A stretch of 64,000 nucleotides of DNA from Chytriomyces cf. hyalinus JEL632 (GCA_025435555.1 JAIWWG010000060.1:170479-234478), one strand, 5' to 3'; shown: positions 23,018 to 34,988, counted from the stretch's first letter. Numbers and translations: made by a program. The notes: generated by a model not told the origin, from the sequence alone.

Positions 23018-25671
23018 TCACGCAGATGCAGCTGCTGCTCGGAACTCCTTCGCTGTCTGAACCATGTTCTTCAGCACCGCCTCAGTCTCTTCCCACCCAC
23101 GCGTTTTAAGACCACAGTCCGGGTTGATCCAAATGCGGTCCCAAGCCAGACACGACTTCATTTGGTCCACACGCGTCTTCATCTCCGCCTGCGGTGCAAC
23201 TCTCTGCGTGTGAATGTCAAACACTCCAGGTCCAAGCTCGTTGGGGTACGCTCGCTCCTGGAATGCTTGCAGCAGCTTCAAATCCGACTTGGCGCTCTCA
23301 ATCGACAACACATCGCAGTCAAGTTGAATTATTGCGTCCATAATGTCTTCAAAGTCACTGTAGCACATGTGGCTGTGGATTTGGGTGCCGTCTTGCACGC
23401 CGCAAGATGCCAGCAGGAACGAGTCAACGGCCCACTTGAGGTACGCGTTCCATTTTCCACGGCGGAGGGGGAGTCCTTCACGGATGGCTGGCTCGTCGAT
23501 TTGGATCACTTTGATTCCGGCAGCTTCAAGGTCCACTACTTCGTCACGGACAGCAAGCGCAATCTGCTTGGCAGTGTATTCACGGGGTTGGTCATCACGG
23601 ACAAATGACCAGCAAAGAATCGTCAGCGGTCCCGTGAGCATTCCCTTCATGGGTCTGCTGGTGAGACTTTGGGCGTACTTGGTCCAAGCAACAGTCATGG
23701 CGCTGGGTCGGCTGACATCTCCGTAAATCACAGGTGGCTTGACACATCGTGAGCCGTAACTCTGCACCCAGCCGTTCTTGGTGAACCCAACTCCGCTCAG
23801 CATCTCGCCAAAATATTCCACCATATCGTTGCGCTCGGCTTCACCGTGCACCAAAACATCAATATCGAGTTTCTCTTGAAACTTGACAACAGTGGCAATT
23901 TCCTCCTTCAAAAGTCGCTCGTACTCGTCTTGCTTGATGCTTCCCTTCTTAAACTGTGCGCGGATGCGGCGGAGAGACGCTGTCTGTGGGAAGGATCCAA
24001 TGGTGGTGGTGGGGTATTTTGGCAGGTTCAGCAGCTTTGTCTGGACAGAGCGACGCGTGAGGTACTCGGACTTTCTTGAAGTCATAGCTGGGGTAACTGC
24101 ACGGAGACGTTCTTGCACGGCTGGGTTGTGGATGCGGGTGGAAGTCAGGCGGGAAGTGACGCTCTTTTTGTTGGCGTCCAGAGCTTCCTTCACGGACTGC
24201 GAGCCAAAGTTGACGGCCTTGGTGACAACGGCCACTTCTGAAAGCTGTATCAATATCGTTAGTAACAAGGTGGCTGAAGTGGCAAATGCTTGAAAACGCG
24301 CACCTTCTCCACCGCAAATGACATCCAGTCAATCATCTCCAAGTCGGCATTGGTAGCAGCCTTCTCGGCATCCAACGAGTGTGGGGAATGCAGCAACGAA
24401 CAAGAACTTGCAACAATCACGCGCTTGGCACCAAGAACCTCCACAGCCTGCTGCACAAGACCCACAGCATGTCCCAAGTCCGCCTTCCAAACATTTCTAC
24501 CATCAACAACACCCAAAGAAACGCTCTTGTCTGTCTTTTGAGCAATGGCCAACACGCGCTCGAAGCTGTCCAACCCACGCACAAGGTCCACATGGACGGC
24601 ATGGACTCCTGGCAGCGCGAAAGCGAGCTCGGCGTTTTGTGATTCGAGCCCTTCAAAGTAGGTTGCAACAAGGACCTTGATGCGTTTGCCGGCAATCTTG
24701 CTGGCGAGGCGGGTGTAGGCTTCAGTGTAGGCAGCTTGTTCTTGTGCACTCAGGTCCATCACCAAGTGGGGTTCATCCAACTGGTGGGATTCGCAATCGA
24801 GGAATGGGAGTTAGTATCACTTGATGCAGTTTTATGACTGCTCAGCTAATGTCATGTTACCTGGATCCACTCTGCTCCGGCAGCGTCAAGCTCCGAGATC
24901 AAGGCAGCATACTGGTCCACAAGCGAGTACAACAGGCTCAACTTGCTGAAACCCGAGGTAGCATCCTTACTGGCACGAGCCAGAAGCAAGAAGCTCATTG
25001 GCCCAACAATATAAGGACGTGTCTGGATGCCGAGTGCTTTGGCTTCGAGGTACTCTTGCACGGGTTTGTTGTTGGCCGCGAGAGAGAAGTTCGTGGTTGG
25101 GGTGAGTGGCACCGGGACGTAGTGGTAGTTTGTGTCAAAGTACTTGGACATTGGAAGCGAGGCGACATCGACTGAGCCGGGACGTTGGAGTCCACGGGCC
25201 ATGGCAAAGTAGAGATCGAGGCCTTGGAGGGAGGAGTAGCGTGGTGGAATGGCGCCAAAAGTGACGGCGGCATCCTAGTTGAGGTTAGTTAGTATGCTGA
25301 GGATGGTTGATGGATGTGGCGACAATACTCACGAGAATATGGTCGTACAGGGAAAAGTCGTTGGATGGGATGTGGTCGATTCCCATGTCCTTCTGGATCT
25401 TCCAGTGCGCAGCACGGAGGCCCTACATGATGAGAAGAGGGGGTGAGAGATGAGGGGTTAGTGTGGGAGTTATTGGCAGTGCATATACAGCAGTGGGGAC
25501 CACAAACCTTGGCACCAGAGATGAGATCAGCCTCAGCAACAGTCCCCTTCCAGAATCCTTCGACAAGATGCTTGAGGTCGCGGTTGGCACCCATGCGGGG
25601 GAATCCGAGAATTGAAGAGGAGGGCATATTCAGGGAGGGTGTTTTCAGTTGGCTGATGGCAAGTTTTTGAG
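22651..25671. repeat. Left arm of a 3,021-bp inverted repeat (methionine synthase copy 1)
   Basis: Reverse complement of 37403-40423; paired positions sum to 63074. I found no mismatch in the stretches I compared, including four introns and about 370 bp of 3' flank. The first differences are at 22650 on the left and 25672 on the right. Beyond both ends the similarity continues but is clearly reduced. Confidence 0.9.
23018..25627 (-). CDS. MET6: Cobalamin-independent methionine synthase, copy 1
   Basis: Five exons on the minus strand (25627-25508, 25422-25333, 25274-24861, 24780-24304, 24244-23018) give 775 residues, close to yeast Met6. The enzyme moves a methyl group from methyltetrahydropteroyl-triglutamate to homocysteine. 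The N-terminal half begins ILGFPRMGANRDLK. The C-terminal catalytic half has TTIGSFPQT, VLVHGEAERNDMVEYFGE, IQIDEPAIREGLPLR, the zinc ligands in HSHMCYSDF and the last Cys in WINPDCGLKTRGWEE. All catalytic parts are present. The coding sequence and introns match copy 2 at 37447-40056. The TATA-containing promoter has diverged from that of copy 2, so the two could be regulated differently while making the same enzyme. Confidence 0.95.
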
Positions 25672-26142
25672 GGACGTTTTTTATTTCAGGGAGGCCTTAT
25701 TTATACGGGAGTCGGACGTTTATTTTGTTTCATGTGTGCGGGGATGTTGGGGGGTTGTTGGAGGTGAGTTTGGGGAGTGTGGGGATGGGGGGCCATTTTT
25801 TGTGTGTTGTGGGGCACCCACAAATTCGGCAAAATTTTTCGTCGAGTCTGCTCACCAAAGTGAGATCGCATTTTCTGTTTCAGGCGTGGATGCTTCTCAA
25901 GTTGGTAGGCCCTTGTAGCTGTCATTCGCAGGATGTTGTGAGTGTTCCTGCCTGACAGGATGCCGTTGTGACCTTGTGCCTGCGAGCGAGCTTTTTTTTG
26001 TATTTATTCCATGAAGATAGAAAAAGGTCAAAAAGAGGGTGGCGGGGGTGTGCAGCACAGGAACTGCAGTTGTTCAACAAACAAACAAACAAAAAAAACA
26101 TGACTAGAAATCAATCCCATTTCTCACACAAGACAAAATAAA
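25628..26142. other. Promoter region of methionine synthase copy 1 and 3' flank of the remodeller gene
   Basis: From 25672 to about 25870 the sequence is homologous to the promoter of copy 2 but carries many substitutions and indels. G-rich runs and the shared block around GGGCACCCACAAA are still recognisable. The remainder, up to the stop of the next gene, shows no gene. Confidence 0.55.
25698..25705 (-). promoter_or_regulatory. TATA box of methionine synthase copy 1
   Basis: TATAAATA on the minus strand, about 70 bp before the start codon. The same octamer sits in a matching place before copy 2, inside an otherwise diverged promoter, which supports its being functional. Confidence 0.65.
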
Positions 26143-29100
26143 TCAAGTCTTTTCCGGCGGCCTCTTCATCAACGGAGGCACTACTAAATATTTCCCGTGA
26201 TACATCATCAGCTTGCTTGGCTTTGCTGACCGGTTCGTCTTGTCCAGTCTTTGTATCAGCGCATTGACTTTAGATGCACCTTCTGTGCACAATACGCACG
26301 TGTATTTTGCTCCTAGCGCGTCCAATTTCTTGTACCGAGCTTCCGAGAGTTCTGGGTCACAGCCTACGTGGATCCATCTGTAGAACGTGACGGTTTTTGG
26401 TTTTTTAGTTAAAACAGTAAAGTTGAGGCACGCGTTCTCTCACCGATCGCAAACATCACAACACGCCATCGCAATATCCTCCAATTCTTCTTTATACACA
26501 TGAAAACATAACGGACAGAATTGATCCGCAAGAAACCGCTTGTGACATGGCGCACAGTACGTGCACGCGTAGATGTCCATTTTGCCCGTGACTGCTGTGT
26601 CTTCGTGAGATGGTGGGACCGATACATGACGCCAATCCATCGTCGTCGCAGAATTGTTGCATGAAATGCAGATTCTGCACCCAGGACAGTGCCAAGATCC
26701 TTGGAAAAAAAAAAAACACGCAAAATGCAAGTTAAAAATCAGGAAACGCCACAGCAAATTATTTCTCACCACTCGGTGCCTTATCCATCTTCGGATTCAG
26801 ACAATACGTATGGTATCCCTTATCGCACGCATCGCACAACACCATCAAAGTTTCATCCTCTCCCGCCTTATTACAAACTTCGCACATTTTGCAATTTCCA
26901 CATTTCCACTTTGCACCCGGCATCAAAACTTTGCTCACCATCACAGGTGTCATGATATCTGCACAAGTCAAATGATGCCCAAGACCACATTCGGCACATC
27001 GCAACAAAACGCTCGGCGGGTTCGGATCAAACTCATCGTCAGGAGGATCAGTTCCATGGCAAATTGCGCATTCCATATCTTGCAAATTGGATGCTTTGGA
27101 CTTTTTACCGCCAGGAGTTGCGTTGGGATTCGTGTTCAATTGTTTAATCACTGACACTTGCTTTGGCACAGGTACCATGCGGGCAGTGGGTGTAGGCGGT
27201 GCAGGAGTTTGCTGAACGACCGGCATTGTCTGCCCATTGAACATCATAGGAGAAGGCGACATTTGGTTCTGAGCCATCATTTGATACTGCATCGGATTCG
27301 GACTTCCTTGCATCATGCCTCCCATCATATTCGGCATCATCATTCCAGAGTTCATTGCCATGTTCATGCCTTGCATATTCATGTTGGCCATCATTGACAT
27401 TCCGGGCATAGTCATACCACTCGCAGCTGCGGCTGCCACCGCCGCCATTTGCTGTTGTTGCTGCTGTTGCTGTTGCTGCTGGCTCGCCATTTCTTGTGTC
27501 TATTTTTCGCTGTAAGTACTTGAATCATAAAATGCAAACAAGGTCGTTTGATGTCTTACTCGGAGTTTTTGGTGGAAAAGACAAATAAGGCCAGCCTCCA
27601 TCACCGGCTTTTGACAGTACGCCCCAGCACGAGTCAAATAACCGCAAGTGAAACGCACGCTGTATTTGCCCGAAGGTCCCTGTTGCAAGCATGCAGAAAT
27701 GAGTGAACCAAAAATGACGAAAATTTTTTTATGGTGAAAATTCGATTTACCATGCTTACAACGGGCGCCTGCTCTCGCAATTCTTTCAACTGCGAATACG
27801 ACAACTTCGGCTTCATTATTTGCCATTGCTCCGCCGTCATACCGTGAGGGATGAAGCCCGGTTGGTTGTAATGCTCCCCTGCCCCACCTGGAGTTCCCGA
27901 TCCACTGCCACTGCTGGACGACGCAGCAGCCCCAGGACCCGAAGGTGCAGGTGTGTTTGATACACGCGCTCCTGGAACCTGAACTGGGGTTTGCCGCTGC
28001 TGAGCCAGTTGGGGAGGACGGTTCACAGCCACGCCAGCGGATTGATTACCAACCGGCATGGCAGCAGGAGTTCCAACTGGTCGCACATGTTGTACATTTC
28101 CTGGTGCTCCAGGAGTATTCGCCGTCATTGGCTGTTGGACTTGCTGCTGGTATGGATTGGGTGCTTCCGCTGCAAGGAGAGGTTTTCCAGTGAAATCAAC
28201 AAAAAAAGATTCATTTGACTTGATTGGAGCCACGCTTTGTTCGAACCGAGTCCGATGCCTGTTTCATGCTTTTAGAGACAGGTTGCGAAACAGTTCGAAA
28301 GTTTTCCTTACACTGAGTATGCCGCCTGGTACTGGCCTGGCATGATGGATATGGGGTAATGCGCCGCGTCCTGAGAACGCTTGATAGCCATCCAATCCTC
28401 CAACTCACTACTTGCAGGCTTACTCTTGATATCCCCAAAACTTACTTCCAGCACCATCCCCTTTTCTTGCCCTCCAAGTTGCTTTTCAATCAACACGTGA
28501 GAAGGCTGTCCCAACTGAGGCACTTGTTCAACATTCGTGTGAATGTCCAGGAAACGTCCACGGCGTCTTTGCGCACGCAGTCGGCTGTTGAATTCGGCCG
28601 CGCTGGCGGCTGCTTTGAGCATCTGAGCTTCCGATCGAGGATTCGATACAACTTGTATGACAGCTGATGACGAGACGTCAGTTGCATTTTCGGAGGATAT
28701 CGGTTCAGTCGAAGATACTGCGGTTTCGCTTTCTTGGGAGTTGTTTCCGTTGCGCGAAGGGATTTGCGAAGCGGCGTAATTGTTCGAAGAGGCCACTTCT
28801 GGCGCCAGAGAAGTTGAACTCGCGGGAATCGTCGATGGCTCAATCATTACAACCACAGACGGAGCAGAAACGACCACACCCGCAGTCAATCCTGCAAGAC
28901 CCAGCCCGTTCAAAAGAGCAGGAGGTGCGCGGTATATAGGTTCATAATAGCTGATTGAGTCGATTGGTCGCTTAATGTTGGAACCACCTTTCTTGTATCT
29001 GCGCAAATAAGAGCACAGTTGAGGTTCGACACTATCTCGAAAAATAGCGGGCGAACCTGTCATCTCCAATCCCGCGATCTTCATCGTCCGATCCTGCCCC

Positions 29101-30114
29101 AGACATGCGATCGTTTTCGTCTTCGGGGTACACCCAGTTTTCCGGCTCGACTTTTCCTGTGCACATGTAGTCATCTCTCACAGGTTTTCCTCTGACCAGC
29201 ATTAAGTAGCCAAAATGCTTGAATACTGTTCGAGTCGACATGATTCCCAGCGGCCGAGACCTTTAAAAGATAATTGCCCAGAAAAGAAGAAGGTAGAGTT
29301 AGGAACCAAAGTCGATCTCGATCAGAATGATGGCAACAAATGCGAAACCTAAAGTTGGACGCAAGAAGATCCATTGCTTCCAGCCGCTGTTTATCCTCGT
29401 CTGTGGCAAACAAACGCCGAATCTGCGGGTTTTTGAGATGCAAAAGATATGAGTCTCTGAAGCCCAGAGCGCGAGCCACATCCAGCGTGAGCATGTACAG
29501 CTTTGTCGGATGCCGCGCCAGTTTAAAGGTGCGGACCTTGAAAACGCGGCCTGAAAAACACAAGAGTCAGCCGAGGTAATCCATGACATCGTCCCGCCAT
29601 GCTTTTACCGCCGAGAAGTTCGCCGTCTGCCGACATTTTCGCCTCTCCTTCTTTATCGACAGGCACAGAATAGTCTTCGTCCGACAAGGCTCCATCGTCA
29701 CCTTCGAGCTCTTCGACTAAGCGCTTAGCTTTTGTGGGTTTTGCCTAAAGTTGGCCCGGCCGTTTAGTATATAGAGACTTGTGATGGGTGGATACATGCG
29801 TTGAGGTTACCTTCCCAGGTTTGCGTCCGCGTCGGCCAGGGGTGTTTTTAACCTGGAGGCCATCAAAGACAGGGTAGTTTGGCGCATATTAACATGATGA
29901 GAGCGATGCGAGTACAAGAAATAAGGTCAGGGGCCCTGTCTCTCTATCGACCCACCTCGACACCCGCTTCCATTTCTGCATCCATCTCGTTGTCCGCGTC
30001 CTGTTTATCCTGCTCGTTATCGTTGTCGACCTCAACTTCTTCGCCGTCGCCGTCGCCGTCAACGTCCGCATCGCCGTCAAAGTCATCGCTGTCAATCGGT
30101 TGCTTGGGCCCCAT
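26143..30114 (-). CDS. SAYP/PHF10-like SWI/SNF-RSC subunit: Rsc7/Swp82 domain plus PHD fingers
   Basis: Eleven exons: 30114-29956, 29852-29811, 29744-29609, 29550-29349, 29260-29057, 28998-28312, 28258-27760, 27679-27560, 27499-26770, 26699-26444 and 26377-26143, giving 1,089 residues. The acidic N-terminus has an AT-hook-like TPGRRGRKPGK. Residues from about 113 form the Rsc7/Swp82 (CRC subunit) domain: KLYMLTLDVARALGFRDSYL, MSTRTVFKHFGYLM and GKPVRDDY. A long Ser/Pro/Gln-rich part follows, then a small Cys-containing block (FTCGYLTRAGAYCQKPV). After a poly-Gln/Met linker come tandem PHD fingers from about residue 826 (CAICHGTD; CEVCNKAGEDETLMVLCDAC; WHCPGCRICISC), then a third Cys-rich finger (CDVCDRWIHVGC). 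The joining intron, 27559-27500, is the main assumption. Otherwise two genes would lie 9 bp apart on one strand. Confidence 0.78.
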
Positions 30115-30247
30115 CTGCTTTTTAAATCCAGGGATGTGGTTTATTTTTTGTGGGTTGCTGTTTTTTTTTATTTATCTTTATTTACTTCCCAGATTTTAGT
30201 GCAACACATCAAAACAAGCGAGTGTTTATCAGGTCAACGCAGGCATT
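30115..30247. promoter_or_regulatory. 133-bp divergent promoter, remodeller subunit/Bzz1-like gene
   Basis: This gap lies between two divergent start codons. It is T-rich on the plus strand (runs at 30140-30185). No defined element is recognised. Confidence 0.5.
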
Positions 30248-33200
30248 ATGGCAAACAAATTCCGGGACTGCACCTTCTCATTTACGCCCGATCTTGTTTT
30301 GGATGCGCATCTGGTACAATCTAAATGGGCTCTCCAGCCATCTTCGTTGCTTACACAAACCACCCGCACATCTCCAGTCCGCATCGCTGGCCTTCTTACA
30401 GGATGTCAAAGACTTTTTCAGGGATCGCGCAGATGCGGAACGCGAACACGCCAAAAGGCTGGACTTGATTGCCAAAAAATACTCGGCAAAATTTGAAAAG
30501 CGATCGTTACTAGGACGATCAGGCGCTTCAGAAGACGCGTTCAAGTGAGCTTAGACTTAGTATCAATCTGTCAATAAGCTAAAAGCAAGCGTGAATTAAC
30601 CTGGCTGGGTACTCATCGTACTCAATGCGATTAGCCCGCAAAATTCTGTGGAGCTTGCCTGGAAGAAAATTGTGGACGCAACTGAGCACCGATCGAAAAC
30701 GCACTTGAACTATGCCGACTCGTTAAGCGCAGAGATTGGCGATAAAATCAAACTGGTTATTTCCAAAAAGGACGAATCGCGAAAAAAGGTGTTCTTATAA
30801 TTGCGTTCGCAAAAACTCTTTCATGCTACTCTTCACAACCTACTCTAACATATCAGCAAAATTTCTGCGTATAGCATATGGCGTTCTCTCAGCGGCTTGC
30901 CACAGAGCGAGAGGCTGGCTACTGCGATAAGGACAAGTGCAAGAAAAAGTACGACGACGCGTGCGAAAACTACGAGGCAGCCAAGGCGCGCCACGAACGA
31001 GCCGCTGACGACAAAGCGCGAGAAAAGTACGCGCTCTTGCTCCACAGCGAGATTCTCGAAATGAACAACAGAAAGAACATGTACATTCTGTCCATTGCCG
31101 CAGCAAACGCCGTCAAGAATGAGTACTTTACCGTTGAAGTACCGAATCTATTACAGGTGCGCTACTTTCAACTTTCTTGTTTCCCGGTCACCTGATTCGC
31201 TATGTCTTTACAACAAAATTCACAGGACCTCCACGCGCTCTCCGAGTCCGTCTTTGACTCCCTCCGCAAAGTATGGGAAAACTACGCTATCCTCGACTCC
31301 AACCACCTGCACGCCCTCCTCACTCACACAACCTCGGTCCTCATCCCAAGCATCACTTCCATCGACCCAAAGCAAGACACGCTCGCTTTCATGCAGTGCA
31401 ATCCTCAAACAAGTCCGTCAGCGTTCTCTCGTCTCACGCCCAAAGACTTTGTCTACATCCCGAGCCCCATGTGGCGCGACGCAAACGGTATGGCCAGTGA
31501 CGCACACAGCCGCTGTTACATGATCAACAAGCTTGTCAAGGTGAAGAGAAAGCTGGAGCAGGTTGAGCGGGATATGATGAAGCATGCGAAGGGCATTGAA
31601 GGGACAGAAAAATTGCATGAGGTCTACGTTAAAAATCCGGAGCAAGGCGATATGGACGACGTGTTTGATGTAAGCAACCGCTAGTTTAATGTTCAAGCTT
31701 CTGTCCATCTATCGTTGTCTAATTTCCGAAGAACAACCCAACAGAAAATCTTGGAAATTCGGCGCGAACACTCGATTCTCTCAATTCTAAAAGCAAAGCT
31801 GCAGGCCAACATTGAAGCAATTATATCTGGAGTAGGAGGTATGAATTGGATTACATCATGAACTTTGCCGTGACTGTTTGCGTTTTGCAACAGATGCCAA
31901 GCCAGACGATGTCTTTCACAACTTTCATAACTGCTCTTACGCAATTCCGACTTCTTGCAACTCGTGCAGGCAAGTCATTTGGGGCGTTGGAAAACCTGGA
32001 CTATCGTGTAAAGGTGAGATATTGTGATGTTCAACCCGGCTGATTCTTATTGGTAACCAAAAATGTGTTCATGAAAAAAAAAAAAAAAAAACCTCTGCAA
32101 CAGAATGGTATGAAAATCCTTCAAATTTGCGGCATGAAGCTATAGCACTCAACTCCCCAAAAAATCTTTACCGTAATCATCCCTGCAAAACCACTTTTCC
32201 CCAGCGGCGTTAATGTCCACGTGAAATGTGAACTCAAAGTGCCACCAACGTGCTCCCAATCCAAATGCATGTACCGATCCAATTCTTTAAAATCGTTCAA
32301 CTCCCCTGCAGCGCATTATCTGCAACAACAAAAACACTTACCTATGGGTGAAAAGTCTCCGACACGTTCAAATGCTGTGGCGCTGGTAGATGGAGAGAGT
32401 GGCGGACACCATTCACTGGGTGATATCCGTACTTCAACGCAGGGAACAGAAGCTCCTCAGACTGTTGGGGGCGATGCGGTTGTATTGTACGACTATGCTC
32501 CACCTATGAATGCAGACGTGGAAGAGCTGGCGGTGATGGAGGGGGAGATTTGTCAAGTGCTGGACGTTGGTGAGTGACAAGCCTCCTACTGCCTGGTTAA
32601 TCTTACTAAAATCATCTTCCATTCTGGTACTGTTGTACGATGCTTTCCAGACGATGGCGGAGGCTGGACAAAGGTTTGAGGAGGCGACTTTTATTTTGCA
32701 GTTTACCCTGGCTGAACATTTGCGAGATCAGGTGCGCTGCGGCGGAAAGACTGGCCTCATTCCCAGCGCTTACATCAAACATCGAGCATCAGTTTCATTA
32801 AATCCAATGGACAGCGCGTGCGAGTTCAAACAGCCGAGCCAGTATGCGCCATGCCGCCAGGAAGATGAAATTGAGACGAAAGAATTTAACGGAGTAGTTG
32901 GCATCAAAACAGTTGAGTTTTTATCCTGTGCATATGTGAATGCTAGGGATGCTTCTCGTTCTGACTTGTTTATTGCAGACGGTCCTATTTGATTTTCTTC
33001 AAAGTGCCGCCGACGAAATCTCAATCAAGGTATTTTCATGTTGCTGGTCAACAAGCGAGATACTTACTTGCTACTACCTACCCACCACTGCTACTGTCAC
33101 GCAGGCAGGCCAGGACGTCTGGGTGTTGGACGAAGGTAAGCTCACAAGGCAAGCATGAACCACTCCGCTCACGCCGCGTTCATCAACACAGACGAAGGCT

Positions 33201-33271
33201 CGGGCTGGATCACCGTGCATGACGGTGCGAGGGAAGGGCTGGTGCCGACAACGTACTTGAAGTGGGTGTGA
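30248..33271 (+). CDS. BZZ1: F-BAR/C1/two-SH3 actin-endocytosis adaptor, Bzz1-like
   Basis: Fourteen exons: 30248-30313, 30378-30544, 30635-30788, 30893-31156, 31226-31669, 31745-31838, 31894-32013, 32104-32107, 32205-32569, 32651-32673, 32732-32911, 32979-33029, 33105-33135 and 33192-33271, giving 680 residues. Bzz1-type proteins bend membrane through the F-BAR and activate WASP/actin at endocytic sites through the SH3s. The F-BAR spans about residues 1-396. A C1 zinc finger follows (HNFHNCSYAIPTSCNSC, GLSCKECGVNVHVKCELKV) with all ligands in place. SH3-1 is about 528-590 (VLYDYAPPM, GLIPSAYIK) and SH3-2 about 628-680 (TVLFDFLQS, GLVPTTYLKWV). Exon 8 is only 4 nt long; see the separate entry. 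Confidence 0.9.
32104..32107 (+). other. 4-nt micro-exon (AATG) in the Bzz1-like gene
   Basis: It is flanked by acceptor CTGCAACAG and donor GTATGA. The preceding exon ends TGT AAA G and the following one starts C GGC GTT. Only insertion of AATG gives Cys-Lys-Glu-Cys-Gly and keeps frame into VHVKC, exactly as the C1 Cys-x2-Cys spacing needs. Direct joining of the two large exons shifts the frame. Confidence 0.75.
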
Positions 33272-33830
33272 AAGGAAAAAAAAAACGAGTCCTTCCCAAC
33301 TTTGCCTTTTTTGTCAACCTGAAATTTCTTCGTGCCACAAAACCGGGCCACATTCTCGAAAGCAACCCACACATCCACATCCACTCGGTAAGCGAATCTG
33401 CATTCCCGATGGCGCTGATGCAGCGAGAGAAGCAGCGAAGGCCGCAGGGATAGAGGGATGGTGGAGAGGGATCCTGGGCAATGTCATGGACGGAGCTGAC
33501 CTTACCATGTTGCCGGCACTGGTTGGGGCTCGATGCGCTCGACATATGAAACAGGCCAAGACACGGCCCCGATGCGCAGTGTTGGCGTGGGCGCGGCCGT
33601 TGCCTGGGCCTCAGCTCTCCAAAGCACAAAAAAAGTGCAAAGTTTTTTCAGTGCGATACTTCGCCACCTGCAAACTCTGCCCTTCTCCAAATACTCACAC
33701 ATCAATCCCTCCTATCTTTAGGTTGCATCCCCACCTATCCTTCTCCGATCACCACACAGTCCCGTTGTCCTTTCCCCACCGCTTTGTCCTGGCGATTTCC
33801 TGTTTGACCGTGACCTTGCCTGCTGCAAAA
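33272..33830. other. 5' region of the C2H2 factor gene
   Basis: This stretch holds the 3' flank of the Bzz1-like gene and the probable promoter and leader of the zinc-finger gene. The frame of the zinc-finger gene stays open back to an ATG at 33486, but the added residues are compositionally unlike a protein and no domain is seen. Confidence 0.4.
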
Positions 33831-34988
33831 ATGCCAGCCACAATGATACCTCTGTCCATTGCAGCACCAAACGACCATCTGAGTGCAATGAAGCGTTCTG
33901 CTTCTGAGGCCTTACATAGCACTGATCCTTCTTCAACCGTTTCGGACTCGTTGTCACCTCTCTCTGCAAAAAATCTCGCATCATCCACAGCTTGCAATTC
34001 GTCTTCTGTCTCCGTGTCGAACGAGTCATGCCCACTCAACATTCTATTTTACGCTACACAACTGGCTGCGCCTGCTCCCAAATTTGAGGCTGATGCTCCA
34101 ACTCCGCCTTTAAATGAGCAAGACCGATCGACTAGCTCCCAGGCATGCCTCTCGGCATATCACTGCGACGTCGATGAAAAATTACACAGTGGGGACTACG
34201 CATGGATGGAGCCAAAGACAAAAAAAGTGATGACTGCCGCAGAAAACTTGCTGGCCCTAATGGATCATACCGATTCCCCCGATGAAGAAACTGCTGAGCA
34301 AGATGGTATTGAACCAATGTCATTGGATGATGAAGTCGTGTTGAGAATCGGTCATGGAAGTGCTGATGAAATCGTACCAGGCACCATCTTGCAACCCTTC
34401 TATGAACAAACCTCATGCTCGGGCACCCCTTCAGACGGTCCTTATTGTATACCCAAAATGTCGAGCCCAATCCGAAACCCATTGCGGCCGCCCACTGGTC
34501 CACTTAAACGAATTGGAAGCACAACGAGTAATAACAGCAGTTCGAGCACTGACACCACCGGACTTTCTGTTGCTGTAAAAGGCAAAGCTTCGCCTACTCC
34601 ATCGTCATCTTCGTCTTCAACTGCACCCCCTTCGTCACCACATACTATGTCTGGACAGGGAGAGGTGCCACCTCAACAACACCCGCTCATGAATGCTGAC
34701 AAGCGGTTCGAATGCAATACTTGTCAGCGAACATTCAGCCGACTCTTTAATCTCAAATCGCATCTTCAAACGCATGATCCCACCCGAACAAAGTCGTACA
34801 TGTGCACAGTCTGTGGAGTTGGATTCTGCCGGCAGCAAGACCTTATGAGGCACGGCACAGTGCATGACAAGAGCAAATTGATGGTTTGCCCTGTGTGCCC
34901 CAACAAAACTTTTAGTAGAAAGGATGCGTTGCGGAGACATATTCGGCTGAATGGCTGTTGCGACGTTAACTTGTTGGAAACCATGTAA
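33831..34988 (+). CDS. C2H2 zinc-finger transcription factor
   Basis: One exon, 385 residues, from the ATG at 33831 in a good context (GCAAAAATG). The first 290 residues are Ser/Thr/Pro-rich and acidic in places, as in activation regions. The C-terminal 90 residues hold two classic fingers (CNTCQRTFSRLFNLKSHLQTH and CTVCGVGFCRQQDLMRHGTVH). A third, CPVCPNKTFSRKDALRRHI, ends in an irregular Cys rather than His. The tandem resembles fungal stress or morphogenesis regulators, but the target genes cannot be inferred. An upstream in-frame ATG at 33486 would add 115 residues. Confidence 0.8.
   Translation: MPATMIPLSIAAPNDHLSAMKRSASEALHSTDPSSTVSDSLSPLSAKNLASSTACNSSSVSVSNESCPLNILFYATQLAAPAPKFEADAPTPPLNEQDRSTSSQACLSAYHCDVDEKLHSGDYAWMEPKTKKVMTAAENLLALMDHTDSPDEETAEQDGIEPMSLDDEVVLRIGHGSADEIVPGTILQPFYEQTSCSGTPSDGPYCIPKMSSPIRNPLRPPTGPLKRIGSTTSNNSSSSTDTTGLSVAVKGKASPTPSSSSSSTAPPSSPHTMSGQGEVPPQQHPLMNADKRFECNTCQRTFSRLFNLKSHLQTHDPTRTKSYMCTVCGVGFCRQQDLMRHGTVHDKSKLMVCPVCPNKTFSRKDALRRHIRLNGCCDVNLLETM

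Noticed and set aside
23162-24780. Long open frames opposite methionine synthase
   Set aside because: Mirror frames of a strongly biased coding sequence, repeated identically opposite copy 2. No domain.
27490-27500. Two separate genes (Rsc7-like and PHD-finger) instead of one
   Set aside because: Stop and next ATG would be about 9 bp apart on one strand, and a GT-AG intron joins them in phase. The two-gene model cannot be excluded without transcripts.
33486-33830. N-terminal extension of the C2H2 factor from ATG 33486
   Set aside because: The added 115 residues lack domain features and overlap the likely promoter and leader. Kept as an alternative start only.
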